Origin: JBHGXV01 sp041920505
Lineage (GTDB): Bacteria; Bacillota; Bacilli; Brevibacillales; Brevibacillaceae
Length of the DNA: 64,000 bases
Direction of reading: 5' to 3'
NCBI GenBank assembly: GCA_041920505.1
Contig: JBHGXV010000045.1
Span: 33,475 to 97,474 of the forward strand
Part shown: positions 14,954 to 23,151 of the stretch, piece after piece
Position numbering within the stretch: position 1 is the first letter of the stretch
How the letters are laid out: every line of letters begins with the position of its first letter
Translations under genes and position numbers: made by a program
Notes under the pieces: generated by a model
What the model was told of the DNA's origin: nothing
Database searches by the model: none
What the model saw: the letters and a program-made list of their open reading frames with translations, nothing else

Positions 14954-16786
14954 TTATTTTTGCAAATGGTACGGAACGGTTGCGACGATGACATCGCGGT
15001 TGGCGAACAGGTAGGCGCGGATCAAGAAACTGGTCTGGTTGTGCAGGAAGTTTTGCCACCAGCGTTTGGTGATAAACTGCGGAATCAAGACCGTGACGTG
15101 ATCCGTCTCCTCCCGTTTCCACTCCACCGTGTCGATGAACTTGATCAACGGGCGCAAGACGCTGCGATAGCGGGAGCGCAGCACGATCAGCCGCACGCCC
15201 GGGTTCCACTCCGCCCACTTGCGCTCCATCTTCTCGATCTCTTCTTCGTCAAACCCGACGTAGACCGCGACGACGTTTTCCGTCAGCGACTTGGCGTAGC
15301 TGATGGTTCCGGCCACGACCTTGGTGATGCCCGCCACCGGAATGACGATGACGCTGCCCTTGATCGTCGGTTTTTCCCTGGTGATGTCAATCCGCAGTTC
15401 GTCCGCCACATCCAGGTAGTGTTGGTGAATCTTGCGGAACGCGTAGATGACGGCCGGCAGGAACAGGAAGATCATCCAGATTTGCGAGAACTTCGTGAAG
15501 ATAAAGATCAGGGTGATGGTGAGCGTCGTCAGCATGCCCACCGTGTTAATCAGAAACCGCACCACCCAGCCCGGCGGTTTCGTTTTCAGCCAGCGGCGCA
15601 TCATCCCGGCCTGGGACAGGGTAAACGGAATAAACACCCCGACGGCATACAGCGGAATCAGGTTCTCCGTGTTTCCGTGAAACAGGACGATCAACAGTGA
15701 CGAAAGGATACCGAGCACGATAATCCCGTTGGAAAAGCCCAGCCTGTCGCCTCTCACCATAAACATGTGCGGCATGAACTTGTCTTTGGCCAGCATGAAC
15801 GCCAGCAACGGAAACGCGGAAAACGCGGTGTTGGCGGCCAAAAACAGGATCATCGCGGTCACGCCCTGGATGAAGTAATACATCGTGCCCCGGCCGAACG
15901 TGGCGGCGGCAATCTGCGACACGACAGTCTCCTTTTCGTCGGGAACAATCCCGTACCAGTAGGCCAGCAAGCTGATCCCGATAAACATGCTGCCGAGGAT
16001 GGCTCCCATCATCGCCAGCGTTTTCGCCGCGTTTTTCTCCGCCGGCGCCTTGAAGTTGGGGATGGCGTTGGAGACCGCCTCCACGCCGGTCAACGCGGAA
16101 CAGCCCGAACTGAACGCCTTCAGCAGCAAAAACAGGCTGATGCCAGGCACCATGACACCATAGGCCGGGGCCGCCACGTGCACGCCCCCGGTGACAAGCT
16201 GGTAAAACCCGCCCGCGATCAGCACAAAAATCGCGAAGACAAAAGCATACACCGGATAGGTCAGCACGGTGGCCGATTCGGTCACCCCGCGCAAATTGAG
16301 GATCGTCAAAAGCGCGATCATCGCCAGCGCGATCAACACCCGGTCGTCGTGCAGCGACGGAAAAGCCGAGGTAATCGCATCCGTTCCGGCCGACGCGCTT
16401 ACCGCCACCGTCAGGATGTAGTCGACGAGCAGAGAGCCTCCGGCCACCAGGCCGTACGACAATCCGAGATTTTCTTTGGCGACGATGTAGGCACCGCCGC
16501 CGGAAGGATACGTATAGATCGTTTGGCGGTAGGACAAGACCAGGACGGTCAACAGTCCCAACACCGCAAGCGAAATCGGAATCGAATACCACAGGGCGGA
16601 AAAGCCCGCCGTCATCAAAACCAGCAAAATTTGCTCCGTGCCGTAGGCGACGGAGGACAAGGCATCGGAAGAGAGAACCGCGAGCGCCTTTAGCTTGCTC
16701 AGCTTCTCATCGGCCAATTCCGTCGATTTCATCGGCCGTCCGATCAACAGTTGTTTCACTTTCAGCACCATGTTGGCTATCCCCAC
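14954..16786 (-). CDS. kimA: Potassium uptake transporter KimA (YdaO)
   Basis: About 610 residues, essentially the length of B. subtilis KimA (607). The N-terminal two thirds form the 12-helix APC-fold transporter, with LSSDALSSVAYGTEQILL, YPSGGGAYIVAKENLG and FSSGCSALTGVEAVSNA matching KimA closely. The C-terminal ~150 residues are the cytoplasmic domain (SVIVIPVAGITKVV and VLIPQFITKRWWQN). It imports potassium, probably with protons, and is shut off by c-di-AMP. Start is a GTG at 16786 or the ATG at 16771 (protein MVLKVKQ); neither has a clear ribosome site. A c-di-AMP riboswitch precedes it. Confidence 0.95.
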   Translation of the reverse strand: MGIANMVLKVKQLLIGRPMKSTELADEKLSKLKALAVLSSDALSSVAYGTEQILLVLMTAGFSALWYSIPISLAVLGLLTVLVLSYRQTIYTYPSGGGAYIVAKENLGLSYGLVAGGSLLVDYILTVAVSASAGTDAITSAFPSLHDDRVLIALAMIALLTILNLRGVTESATVLTYPVYAFVFAIFVLIAGGFYQLVTGGVHVAAPAYGVMVPGISLFLLLKAFSSGCSALTGVEAVSNAIPNFKAPAEKNAAKTLAMMGAILGSMFIGISLLAYWYGIVPDEKETVVSQIAAATFGRGTMYYFIQGVTAMILFLAANTAFSAFPLLAFMLAKDKFMPHMFMVRGDRLGFSNGIIVLGILSSLLIVLFHGNTENLIPLYAVGVFIPFTLSQAGMMRRWLKTKPPGWVVRFLINTVGMLTTLTITLIFIFTKFSQIWMIFLFLPAVIYAFRKIHQHYLDVADELRIDITREKPTIKGSVIVIPVAGITKVVAGTISYAKSLTENVVAVYVGFDEEEIEKMERKWAEWNPGVRLIVLRSRYRSVLRPLIKFIDTVEWKREETDHVTVLIPQFITKRWWQNFLHNQTSFLIRAYLFANRDVIVATVPYHLQK

Positions 16787-16867
16787 TCTTTATCTCTCTC
16801 GTTTGTGTATCAAAGCAACCCCCTCAACAACCAACACGTGATGAAAATCAAGTCGGTACCAGTAACA

Positions 16868-16985
16868 TGACGATTCTCCTCCCTCTACGCTTACGAGGTT
16901 AGCTGACGGGTTCGGGCGGATGGGTCGCCCTACTCACAACCGTGAGATTCACCCCAAAAGTGGTTCCCCCGCTCATGACGATTCA
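16868..16985 (-). promoter_or_regulatory. c-di-AMP riboswitch (ydaO/yuaA motif) upstream of kimA
   Basis: On the minus strand the segment reads GAGCGGGGGAACCA, then TTTTGGGGTGAATC, then AGTAGGGCGACC, then CCGCCCGAACCCGTCAGCTA and ACCTCGTAAGCGTAGAGGGA. These are the conserved blocks of the ydaO riboswitch, in order. It sits between a strong promoter (17020-17047) and kimA, exactly as in B. subtilis. High c-di-AMP, a signal of ample potassium, should turn kimA off. I did not find a GC-rich hairpin with U run between aptamer and gene, so the switching mechanism is unclear. Confidence 0.93.
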
Positions 16986-17019
16986 GCGTTGTTAACGTGT
17001 CGTGAAAACGACGAAATCC

Positions 17020-17047
17020 ATTATAACAGCTTGCATGCCAATCACAA
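17020..17047 (-). promoter_or_regulatory. Sigma-A promoter of kimA
   Basis: On the minus strand TTGTGA (17047-17042), a 16-base spacer ending in TGT, and TATAAT (17025-17020) form a promoter with an extended -10. It lies just upstream of the riboswitch. Confidence 0.75.
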
Positions 17048-17072
17048 GGCACAAATTTTGGCCCGAAGTCAC

Positions 17073-17113
17073 AAAAAAAGGCCTGTCAGCTCCTTGTACA
17101 GAGCCGGCAGGCC
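17073..17113 (-). terminator. Intrinsic terminator after the SRPBCC gene
   Basis: On the minus strand GGCCTGCCGGCTC pairs with GAGCTGACAGGCC and is followed by TTTTTTT. It separates the transcript of the gene ending at 17171 from the kimA promoter that begins 26 bases further on. Confidence 0.88.
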
Positions 17114-17170
17114 AATTTTCTTTGTTTTACGCGCGCTCTTGCGACAACGTCCGCAACCGCTTCGGATCAA

Positions 17171-17647
17171 TCACGGGTCAATCAGGTTAGATTGCTGTTT
17201 TGCTTCACAATACGTCTTCAATATTTCTAACTCTTTCGTATAGATAGAGCGGACAATGGGCGGAACAAGCCATCGCTCAATCAGACCCTTGATTCCCTGT
17301 TTCTTTTGCCAGATTGTTTGAATCCTCACTTGACAAGCAACATGATCCGGATCGGGTTCCAACGCAAAGATCGTCTTGATTCCAGCCACAGGATCTTCTT
17401 CATGTATTTCTCTTCCCGGGATGGGTTCCGTAACAAACAGCCGGAGATGATTCACCACGCCCATGACTTTCATTTGAACGCGTACGATGGTTCCCGCTCC
17501 GACGCCGCCTTGTTCAACCGCTGTCACTGCAAGATATGGTTTCGGCAAAATATGCGGATGTTCGTTGCGGTAATCAGACAGCACCCGGTAAATAAGTGTC
17601 GGATCAGCTTTAATTTTTTTGGAGACGTGAAGTTCGTAGGTATCCAT
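17171..17647 (-). CDS. SRPBCC-superfamily protein (polyketide cyclase/START-like)
   Basis: A 158-residue soluble protein beginning MDTYELHVSKKIKADPTLIYRVLSDY, which is the usual opening of SRPBCC ligand-binding proteins: a beta strand followed by a helix with VLSDYRNEH. The rest alternates strands typical of the helix-grip fold, ending in a long C-terminal helix. The ligand is unknown. ATG at 17647 is chosen because GGAAGG lies eight bases upstream; a GTG at 17656 overlaps that site and is unlikely. It probably shares a transcript with the VOC gene 76 bases upstream. Confidence 0.8.
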   Translation of the reverse strand: MDTYELHVSKKIKADPTLIYRVLSDYRNEHPHILPKPYLAVTAVEQGGVGAGTIVRVQMKVMGVVNHLRLFVTEPIPGREIHEEDPVAGIKTIFALEPDPDHVACQVRIQTIWQKKQGIKGLIERWLVPPIVRSIYTKELEILKTYCEAKQQSNLIDP

Positions 17648-17723
17648 ACCGTTCACCTTCCTTCACCATGTATGGCACAGGCGGTCCCCTTCAGCACGTT
17701 TTCTTTCGCCCCCTTTCACATTC

Positions 17724-18110
17724 TTAATTCAAACGGTGCACGATTTCATATGGATTTCCGCACGGGTCTTCAAAATACACAGCGTAATACGTCGGGCTGA
17801 TCGGAAACAGTTGCGGACCGCTTGTGATGGTTCCCCCGGCTTGTTCGACAAGCTTGGCGATTCGGTCGACTTCATCCCGATCTTTTGCCCAGAAGCCGAT
17901 CAAATTGGCGTTCGGCTTGTGATCGCGATCTTCCGTAATCGCAAAATACGCCACACTGGGAAGATCCCCCTCAGCGGCAAACACCCGCCAGTTTTTGCTA
18001 TGGAATGTTCGGGTAAAGCCCAGCGCGGGCAGCAGTTTCTCATAAAAAGGCAATACGCGTTCCAAGTCATTTACGCGAAGGTCGATATGGCTGAATTTAT
18101 TCATTTCCAT
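17724..18110 (-). CDS. VOC-family (glyoxalase/bleomycin-resistance-like) protein
   Basis: A 128-residue protein with the paired beta-alpha-beta-beta-beta modules of the vicinal-oxygen-chelate fold. It has HIDLRVNDLERVLPFYEKLL at the N terminus and YAVYFEDPCGNPYEIVHRL at the C terminus, including the usual His and Glu metal-ligand positions. The substrate is unknown; members range from glyoxalases to antibiotic-binding proteins. It lies upstream of the SRPBCC gene in the same direction. Confidence 0.85.
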   Translation of the reverse strand: MEMNKFSHIDLRVNDLERVLPFYEKLLPALGFTRTFHSKNWRVFAAEGDLPSVAYFAITEDRDHKPNANLIGFWAKDRDEVDRIAKLVEQAGGTITSGPQLFPISPTYYAVYFEDPCGNPYEIVHRLN

Positions 18111-18336
18111 TCACTCCCCGTCTTTTTTATATGCCGTTGGCGGTTTGATCCGCTATTGCCTTTAACACGTCTTCCTTTCAACACCTCTTTTGAAAAAGTT
18201 TGTTCGCGTGGTTAATCACGAAAATTATGAAAATTTGTTGCGAAACCCCGGCGAGACAGAATCTGTACGAACCGAACTATTTTTCCCTTGTTTGCGTGGC
18301 ACCATATCAGTACCATTCCACATTCGAGGTGGTACA

Positions 18337-18765
18337 TTGAAAAAGCTGATCATGCTGTTCCTATTCGTTACGTTAGCCGCCTGTCAAGAAAAATCTCAAC
18401 CGCCACAGATCCCCGAAACCCAGAGGGATGATATGCAGGCGCCGCAACACGTCGCGCAAAGCCCGAAGCAGAGCCAGAAGGATGACCAGATCAGCTACGC
18501 ACGCCCAAAATAACCCGATCCAACAGCCAAAAGATCGTCTTGGATGTGCCGATCCTTTCACAAAACCCGGAACTGAAATATGGCTGTGAAGTAACAAGTC
18601 TGGCATTGCTTCTGCAATATGCCGGGATTGACGTTTGACAAGATGCAACTTGCCAGGCAAATGCCCAAAGACGACGATCCGATCCGGCGCACACAAACCG
18701 GCAACATTACCCATTGGGGCAATCCCCATCACGGATTTGAAGGTGAAAAAGAAAGCGTTTCATGA
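18337..18765 (+). pseudogene. Broken lipoprotein gene of the C39-like cysteine peptidase family
   Basis: A TTG start at 18337 with GAGGTGG upstream opens a lipoprotein signal (MLFLFVTLAAC, lipobox LAAC). That frame stops at 18513. One frame over, from about 18537, comes LDVPILSQNPELKYGCEVTSLALLL, the catalytic-cysteine region of C39-like (papain-fold) peptidases, which stops at GIDV. A single extra T there shifts the frame again; the third frame continues DKMQLARQMPKDDDPI and THWGNPHHGF, still matching the family, and then stops at 18765. The C-terminal catalytic histidine region is missing. So there are two frameshifts plus a truncation: a decayed gene in an AT-rich patch. Confidence 0.75.
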
Positions 18766-18854
18766 TTCCTGGGAGGCGTTGGGTAAACAAGCGTTAAGCT
18801 ATCGGTGAAAACGCTTCAGCTACTGGGCAATATTGTGTCCTTTTCTGGGTTATT

Positions 18855-19445
18855 TCACAAATTTTCAAGATATTCAACAATGTCTAATCTCATACTAATT
18901 GGATGATGACTTGCTCTGTCTTGATTATGTATTTCATTACTAACGAACCCAAATTGTTCGTAATAAGATAATCGGTGAGGATAGCAGTCCACGGTTAAGA
19001 ATTTTACACCGCAAAAATTACTACTAATTTTTAATGCTGTCGCAATACTAAACTTTAATAGTTTTCTACCTAGTCCTAAACGCTGAAAGCGAAAATCAAC
19101 TGCTAAGCGAGCCACTTTTATGGCGGGAACAGTCTGATATGATACCCCAGTGACCGCTTGCTCTTCCGTGCTTAACCTGATCGCATCTGCACATAATGAA
19201 ACAAAAGCAATCAATGCTTGATCCTGAAAAAATAAAAAGGTATTATTTAATCCATTTGTTTGTTCATCCAAAGCTTCTTCTTGAAGAAACCTATTCATCT
19301 CAAGTGATAGTTCCGTTATCCTTTTGCGTTTTTTGCTATCGTATTGACCTAGTTCTTCTTCATGAAGACAATTAAAATTAGCTAGGATCGGCTGATGTTC
19401 CTCCGAAAGCCTAGCTAAGGTAAAGTGATCATTGGAAACTACCAT
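18855..19445 (-). CDS. GNAT-family N-acetyltransferase
   Basis: A 196-residue protein with GNAT motif A: VARLAVDFRFQRLGLGRKLL carries the Q/RxxGxG/A acetyl-CoA loop. A C-terminal YPHRLSYYEQFGFV matches the conserved tyrosine region used as general acid. The substrate is unknown. Base composition is clearly more AT-rich than its neighbours, suggesting transfer. Its start overlaps the end of a 68-residue gene by seven bases. GNAT proteins tightly coupled to a small upstream gene are often toxin-antitoxin pairs, though this small partner is not a ribbon-helix-helix protein that I recognise. Confidence 0.85.
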   Translation of the reverse strand: MVVSNDHFTLARLSEEHQPILANFNCLHEEELGQYDSKKRKRITELSLEMNRFLQEEALDEQTNGLNNTFLFFQDQALIAFVSLCADAIRLSTEEQAVTGVSYQTVPAIKVARLAVDFRFQRLGLGRKLLKFSIATALKISSNFCGVKFLTVDCYPHRLSYYEQFGFVSNEIHNQDRASHHPISMRLDIVEYLENL

Positions 19446-19645
19446 TTAAATCCTCTTTTCTCAATCTTATCGAAGGATTCAATAAGTTTTCTTGCATTGT
19501 CTAATGCTTTTTGGCTTGGAGGTTTTTTTGCAGATTCCAAGATCTTCTTTGCTTCTTCGCCGTAAACGGTTGGCGTTGCCCTTAATTGAGTTGCCATCCT
19601 TTTCACACCTTTTTTCTTTGGGGTTCCTCCAGGTTGATCTGGCAT
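19439..19645 (-). CDS. Small protein coupled to GNAT gene (possible antitoxin)
   Basis: A 68-residue basic protein. The ATG at 19645 has AGGGAGGG seven bases upstream; a shorter form from an internal ATG (protein MATQLRATPTVYG) is possible. The core ATPTVYGEEAKKILESAKKPPS then a Lys/Arg-rich helix looks like small proteins I recall beside GNAT genes in other Firmicutes, but I cannot name a family. The last codons overlap the acetyltransferase start, so the two are co-translated. It is strongly AT-rich, like the GNAT gene. Confidence 0.7.
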   Translation of the reverse strand: MPDQPGGTPKKKGVKRMATQLRATPTVYGEEAKKILESAKKPPSQKALDNARKLIESFDKIEKRGFKW

Positions 19646-19783
19646 CTCCAATCCCTCCCTAGTGTGACTATGAAAAGTATAAACCAGAGAGGAAAGAGCT
19701 TACTAGAAAAACCCTTCTACCATATTCTACAAGCTAATGACGAACTGCACAAGATTTTCCTGCAACATTAAGGTATTTATTTG

Positions 19784-19822
19784 ACGAAAAAAGCATAAAA
19801 TGATACGTTTATGTTTTTTCGT
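19784..19822. terminator. Long AT-rich inverted repeat, possible terminator
   Basis: ACGAAAAAAGCATAAA and TTTATGTTTTTTCGT form 15-bp arms around an eight-base loop, with one mismatch. It lies in the 230-base gap between the GNAT pair and the dienelactone-hydrolase-like gene and marks the end of the AT-rich patch. The arms hold A and U runs on both strands, so it may terminate in either direction. Nothing else is seen in this gap. Confidence 0.45.
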
Positions 19823-19875
19823 GTAGATCATGCAAGAAACTCATCGCAGACGTCCTTATTCTTGCGGTGGCCACC

Positions 19876-20493
19876 CTACTCCGCCATGTGCCGCACAAAC
19901 CGAAGCAGCTCCGCAAACGCCCGCCGCGCCGATTCTTCATGATAATGGCGTGAGTGAGGGTCGGCAAATCCGTGTTGGCCGGCCAGTTTTCTGATCGATA
20001 CGTTCTTCTTCTGCCGCAGGGAAAGGATCAACGAGTCGACATCACATGCCCGCTCTTCGGAACCGTATAGGAGGAGCACCGGAACGGACGGTTCCACATC
20101 AGTGTAATCCCGGATGCGGGAACCGTAGTAACCGACGATCCCGTCACACACTCCCGCTTCCGCGTCGCATAACCAGGCAGCCGTCGCCCCTACATTGAAT
20201 CCGACCAGAAACACCCGACGGTATTGGTTCTTGCATTGACGACCCAGCGACGTGATCGTGGACGAGGCGTTTTCAAACCCGACCTTCTCCATGAAATGGC
20301 GGTACGCCTCCGCTTCTTCTTCATAGGCAAAGGGGTGTTCTCTGGCCAACAAATCGCGACAGTAGACGTCGTATCCGTGTTGTGACAGTTGGTCACAGAC
20401 GCCCGCCATGTGCCGATTGATCCCGTAGATTTCATGCGCGACGATGATGGCGACGTCGGAGTGGTTGCGATAGAGAAGCGTCGGCTTCAACAC
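19876..20493 (-). CDS. Dienelactone-hydrolase-like protein with replaced nucleophile
   Basis: A 205-residue alpha/beta-hydrolase-fold protein of the dienelactone hydrolase type, with AIIVAHEIYGINRHM near the N terminus and LAGQHGFADP holding the expected histidine near residue 175. The nucleophile elbow reads VGFNVGA, so asparagine stands where these enzymes have Cys or Ser; the codon is AAT, one change from serine AGT. GSEERACDVD supplies a possible acid. It may be catalytically altered or inactive. Its start overlaps the end of the upstream DUF1835 gene by seven bases, so the two form an operon. Confidence 0.82.
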   Translation of the reverse strand: MLKPTLLYRNHSDVAIIVAHEIYGINRHMAGVCDQLSQHGYDVYCRDLLAREHPFAYEEEAEAYRHFMEKVGFENASSTITSLGRQCKNQYRRVFLVGFNVGATAAWLCDAEAGVCDGIVGYYGSRIRDYTDVEPSVPVLLLYGSEERACDVDSLILSLRQKKNVSIRKLAGQHGFADPHSRHYHEESARRAFAELLRFVRHMAE

Positions 20494-21539
20494 GAGGCTC
20501 TCTCCTTTAATCGGATGCTGTAAGAACGCATCGCTTTGGGAACCCCCTTGATCTCCAAGATCCCCTCGTAGATCAACTGCCGCACCCGGTACTCGATAAA
20601 CGCGTCTCCGACGTGCTCCGGCACGTTTGCCATCGCTTCCCCGACCGCTCTGGCCGCCTTGATGAACTCGCCGTTTCCCCGCCGTTGCGCATCGCGTACG
20701 CTTTGGACGATGTCCTGGTCAAAAGAATCTTCCGCCGCGCTGTGCAACTGTCCGTCTTTCCAGACGCGCAGGACGCGTTCCTCCGCCGAAAGACGCAACC
20801 ACTCCCTCTCCAGCCGTTTCCGTTCCGGTTCCGAAAGAAACGACCCGTTCTCCCTGTTTTCTGCGTAAAGCGCTGCCAAATCCTTTGCCGACATCTCCCC
20901 GGAATGACGGAAGACGATGTCATATTGGGGGCGGATGACCTCATGGTAGCGAGCAGTCGTGTTGATCAGCCGGACAGGATTGGCTTTGTCCCGCAACAGA
21001 TACACCAGAAAGCGAAGCGCGGTCTGTTCATGCGCGTTTTCCCCAACCCACAGGGTAACGGGAACGTCGCTTCGAAGACGATCGACGCGTTGCAGGAACC
21101 TTAGGAAAGCGGCGGCGTACTCCCCCATGTAATAATCGTCCTCATCATGGAGATGTTCGCAAAGCCACTCCTGCCGTTTGTTGACTCCGCTTTCCTCATG
21201 CAAGCGCCAAACGGGGCCAATGGACAAAAGGTCATCGACCCAGATGACAAGTTCTTCATTCTTGCGCCCCACATGCTCAAGAGCGATATTCAGCGAACCT
21301 GCCATGGAAGCACCAACGACGAGATGGACGTTTTGCGCCGCCTTTGTGTCTGCTGTGCGAGCCTTTTTGGCATGGCTGTCGAGGAACTCATGGTACATCC
21401 GGCATACCTTTGCCGCGACTTCCTCCTTTGACTCATCGAGTTGATCCAGCATCTGAAGGCGGTAGAGAAACTGGAACAACCACGTTTTGGCTTCGCTCTC
21501 GGACAAGCCGTCTATCAGGTCTCGCAATGCTTTCAACAT
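20487..21539 (-). CDS. DUF1835/DUF3658-type protein
   Basis: A 350-residue soluble protein. Residues about 70-190 (VHLVVGASMAGSLNIAL and VIWVDDLLSIGPVWRLHEESG) match the DUF1835 domain, and the last ~110 residues (IEYRVRQLIYEGILEIKGVPKAMRSYSIRL) match DUF3658. The biochemical role is not known; such proteins are common in Bacillales. ATG at 21539 is chosen because GGGAGGG lies five bases upstream; an in-frame ATG ten codons earlier lacks a ribosome site. It overlaps the neighbouring hydrolase genes at both ends, so the run appears to be one operon. Confidence 0.85.
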   Translation of the reverse strand: MLKALRDLIDGLSESEAKTWLFQFLYRLQMLDQLDESKEEVAAKVCRMYHEFLDSHAKKARTADTKAAQNVHLVVGASMAGSLNIALEHVGRKNEELVIWVDDLLSIGPVWRLHEESGVNKRQEWLCEHLHDEDDYYMGEYAAAFLRFLQRVDRLRSDVPVTLWVGENAHEQTALRFLVYLLRDKANPVRLINTTARYHEVIRPQYDIVFRHSGEMSAKDLAALYAENRENGSFLSEPERKRLEREWLRLSAEERVLRVWKDGQLHSAAEDSFDQDIVQSVRDAQRRGNGEFIKAARAVGEAMANVPEHVGDAFIEYRVRQLIYEGILEIKGVPKAMRSYSIRLKERASC

Positions 21540-22414
21540 CTTTTCCCTCCCGGTGCTCCTTTCCGACATCCCTCATGTTGCCCTCTCCACTCTTCGACGC
21601 GGTCCAGCCATTCGTGAACGAGAGCGTTAAACACGTCGGGCTGCTCCACCTGCAAATTGTGTCCCGCGCGATCCAGCACGGCAAAACTGGCGCGCGGATA
21701 TTGCTCGATGATACGCCAGGCGTCCCGGTAGCCGACGATCTGGTCCTGTCGGCCGGTAAGCACCAGCCCCGGCGCGGGAAACGGCTGGGGAAGCGCGTCG
21801 GGATCAAAGGAAAAGGCGTAGCGCTGTTTGATTTTCTGCAAAAACACATAGTCCGCTTGTTTGGCGCCCGGCAAAATCTCGTTTACGTACCGTTGCCAGT
21901 TGTAGGCGTCCTGGACCACAGAGATCGCGGCAAAGTCGGCTCTGTCCGTCTCGTCCTGTGCCGCCAGCAGCGCTTCGTCCCGGACAAATACAGCGTGTGC
22001 GGGCACATCCCGCCGCGCGGCGTCCGGGACGATCATCGGGCAGAGCAGCATCACCCCGTCGATCCATTCCGCTCGCCGGGCGACGATGCCCCGCACCAGG
22101 TAACCGCCATACGATTCGCCGGCCAGCACAAATCGCTGACCGGGAATCACCTGGTCGATGAATTGCAAGACAACTTCGAGCATCTCGTCCGACCCGTTGA
22201 TCCAGTCTTCTCCCCTGGTTCCGCCCATCCCCGGCAAGTCGGGATACAGACGGCGCCAACCGGTTCGCCGCTCGAATACCGGTTCCATGCAGCCGACCAT
22301 CTGGCGGCTGTCCAGCGAAAAGCCATGGATGATGACAATCGGAACGCCGTCTCCCCGCTCACGGTACCGTACGGTTGCGCGCGGCAACCGGCAGGTTAAC
22401 AAATCCTCTGCCAT
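21533..22414 (-). CDS. Alpha/beta-fold hydrolase
   Basis: A 293-residue protein with a full alpha/beta hydrolase set: IVIIHGFSLDS (oxyanion HG), GESYGGYLV (nucleophile serine), TGRQDQIVGY (acid) and RAGHNLQVEQ (histidine). The substrate is unknown; it looks like a small ester or lactone hydrolase. ATG at 22414 has AGGAGAG upstream. It follows signal peptidase I by 14 bases and overlaps the next gene by seven bases. Confidence 0.88.
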   Translation of the reverse strand: MAEDLLTCRLPRATVRYRERGDGVPIVIIHGFSLDSRQMVGCMEPVFERRTGWRRLYPDLPGMGGTRGEDWINGSDEMLEVVLQFIDQVIPGQRFVLAGESYGGYLVRGIVARRAEWIDGVMLLCPMIVPDAARRDVPAHAVFVRDEALLAAQDETDRADFAAISVVQDAYNWQRYVNEILPGAKQADYVFLQKIKQRYAFSFDPDALPQPFPAPGLVLTGRQDQIVGYRDAWRIIEQYPRASFAVLDRAGHNLQVEQPDVFNALVHEWLDRVEEWRGQHEGCRKGAPGGKRC

Positions 22415-22428
22415 GCGCCTCTCTCCTG

Positions 22429-22977
22429 TCAAAAGACTTTTTTGCCCAATACGTGGTCCAGCGGAATACAGCCGATCACGCGGCTGTCCTTGCTGTTGTT
22501 GCGGTTGTCGCCCATGACGAAAATGTGATCCTTGGGCACAACCACTTTTTCGCTCGTGGGGGTGATCATCGGTTCCTTGATATAGGGCTCGTTCAGCGGT
22601 TCGCCGTTCCGATACACTTTGTTGTTCTTAAATTCGAGCACGTCTCCCGGCTTGCCGATCACCCGCTTCACCCAGATGTCGTGTTCGTTTTTGCCCATCA
22701 AGAGGGTAAACAACGGATTTTCCAAAAGGTCGTCTTTCAGCGTCCGGGCGCGGTCTACCCGGCTGTCGATAATCACGATATCATTGTAGTCGGGCATGTC
22801 GCGCAGCGTGTGCGGCAATTTGGAAATGAGGATGATCTCCTTGTCTTGCAGTGTGGGCTGCATGGAGCTGCCCATCACCTTGGTGGGCTGAATCACAAAC
22901 ACGTTGATGACAATCGCAAAGGCAATCGCCAGGACAATCGTTCTGATCCACTGATACAATTCGCTGACGAATCTCAT
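22429..22977 (-). CDS. Signal peptidase I
   Basis: A 182-residue type I signal peptidase of Gram-positive size. One N-terminal membrane helix (IVLAIAFAIVINVFVIQ, about residues 14-30) is followed by MGSSMQPTL with the catalytic serine near residue 38. WVKRVIGKPGD carries the catalytic lysine, and GDNRNNSKDSR is box E. It removes signal peptides at the outer face of the membrane. ATG at 22977 follows GGGAGG by six bases. Bacilli carry several paralogues, so a specific Sip name is not given. Confidence 0.95.
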   Translation of the reverse strand: MRFVSELYQWIRTIVLAIAFAIVINVFVIQPTKVMGSSMQPTLQDKEIILISKLPHTLRDMPDYNDIVIIDSRVDRARTLKDDLLENPLFTLLMGKNEHDIWVKRVIGKPGDVLEFKNNKVYRNGEPLNEPYIKEPMITPTSEKVVVPKDHIFVMGDNRNNSKDSRVIGCIPLDHVLGKKVF

Positions 22978-23151
22978 TTCGTCCCTCCCGTTTGAATCTT
23001 CTGTGCATATGTCTTCCCGATTATTGATACGGATCGGCAACCGATTTCATTTCAAGCCGGCACGATCGGCGATCCCGTGTATCAGACGGTGCAAGGCCGT
23101 CTGCTGTTTCAGCCCTGGGCAGGTTTATCGGACGAACAGCGGCGGCGCGTG

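Noticed and set aside
23041..23151. Hairpin AGACGG...CCGTCT between lepB-type and padR genes
   Set aside because: Six-base arms and no U run; not enough to call a terminator.
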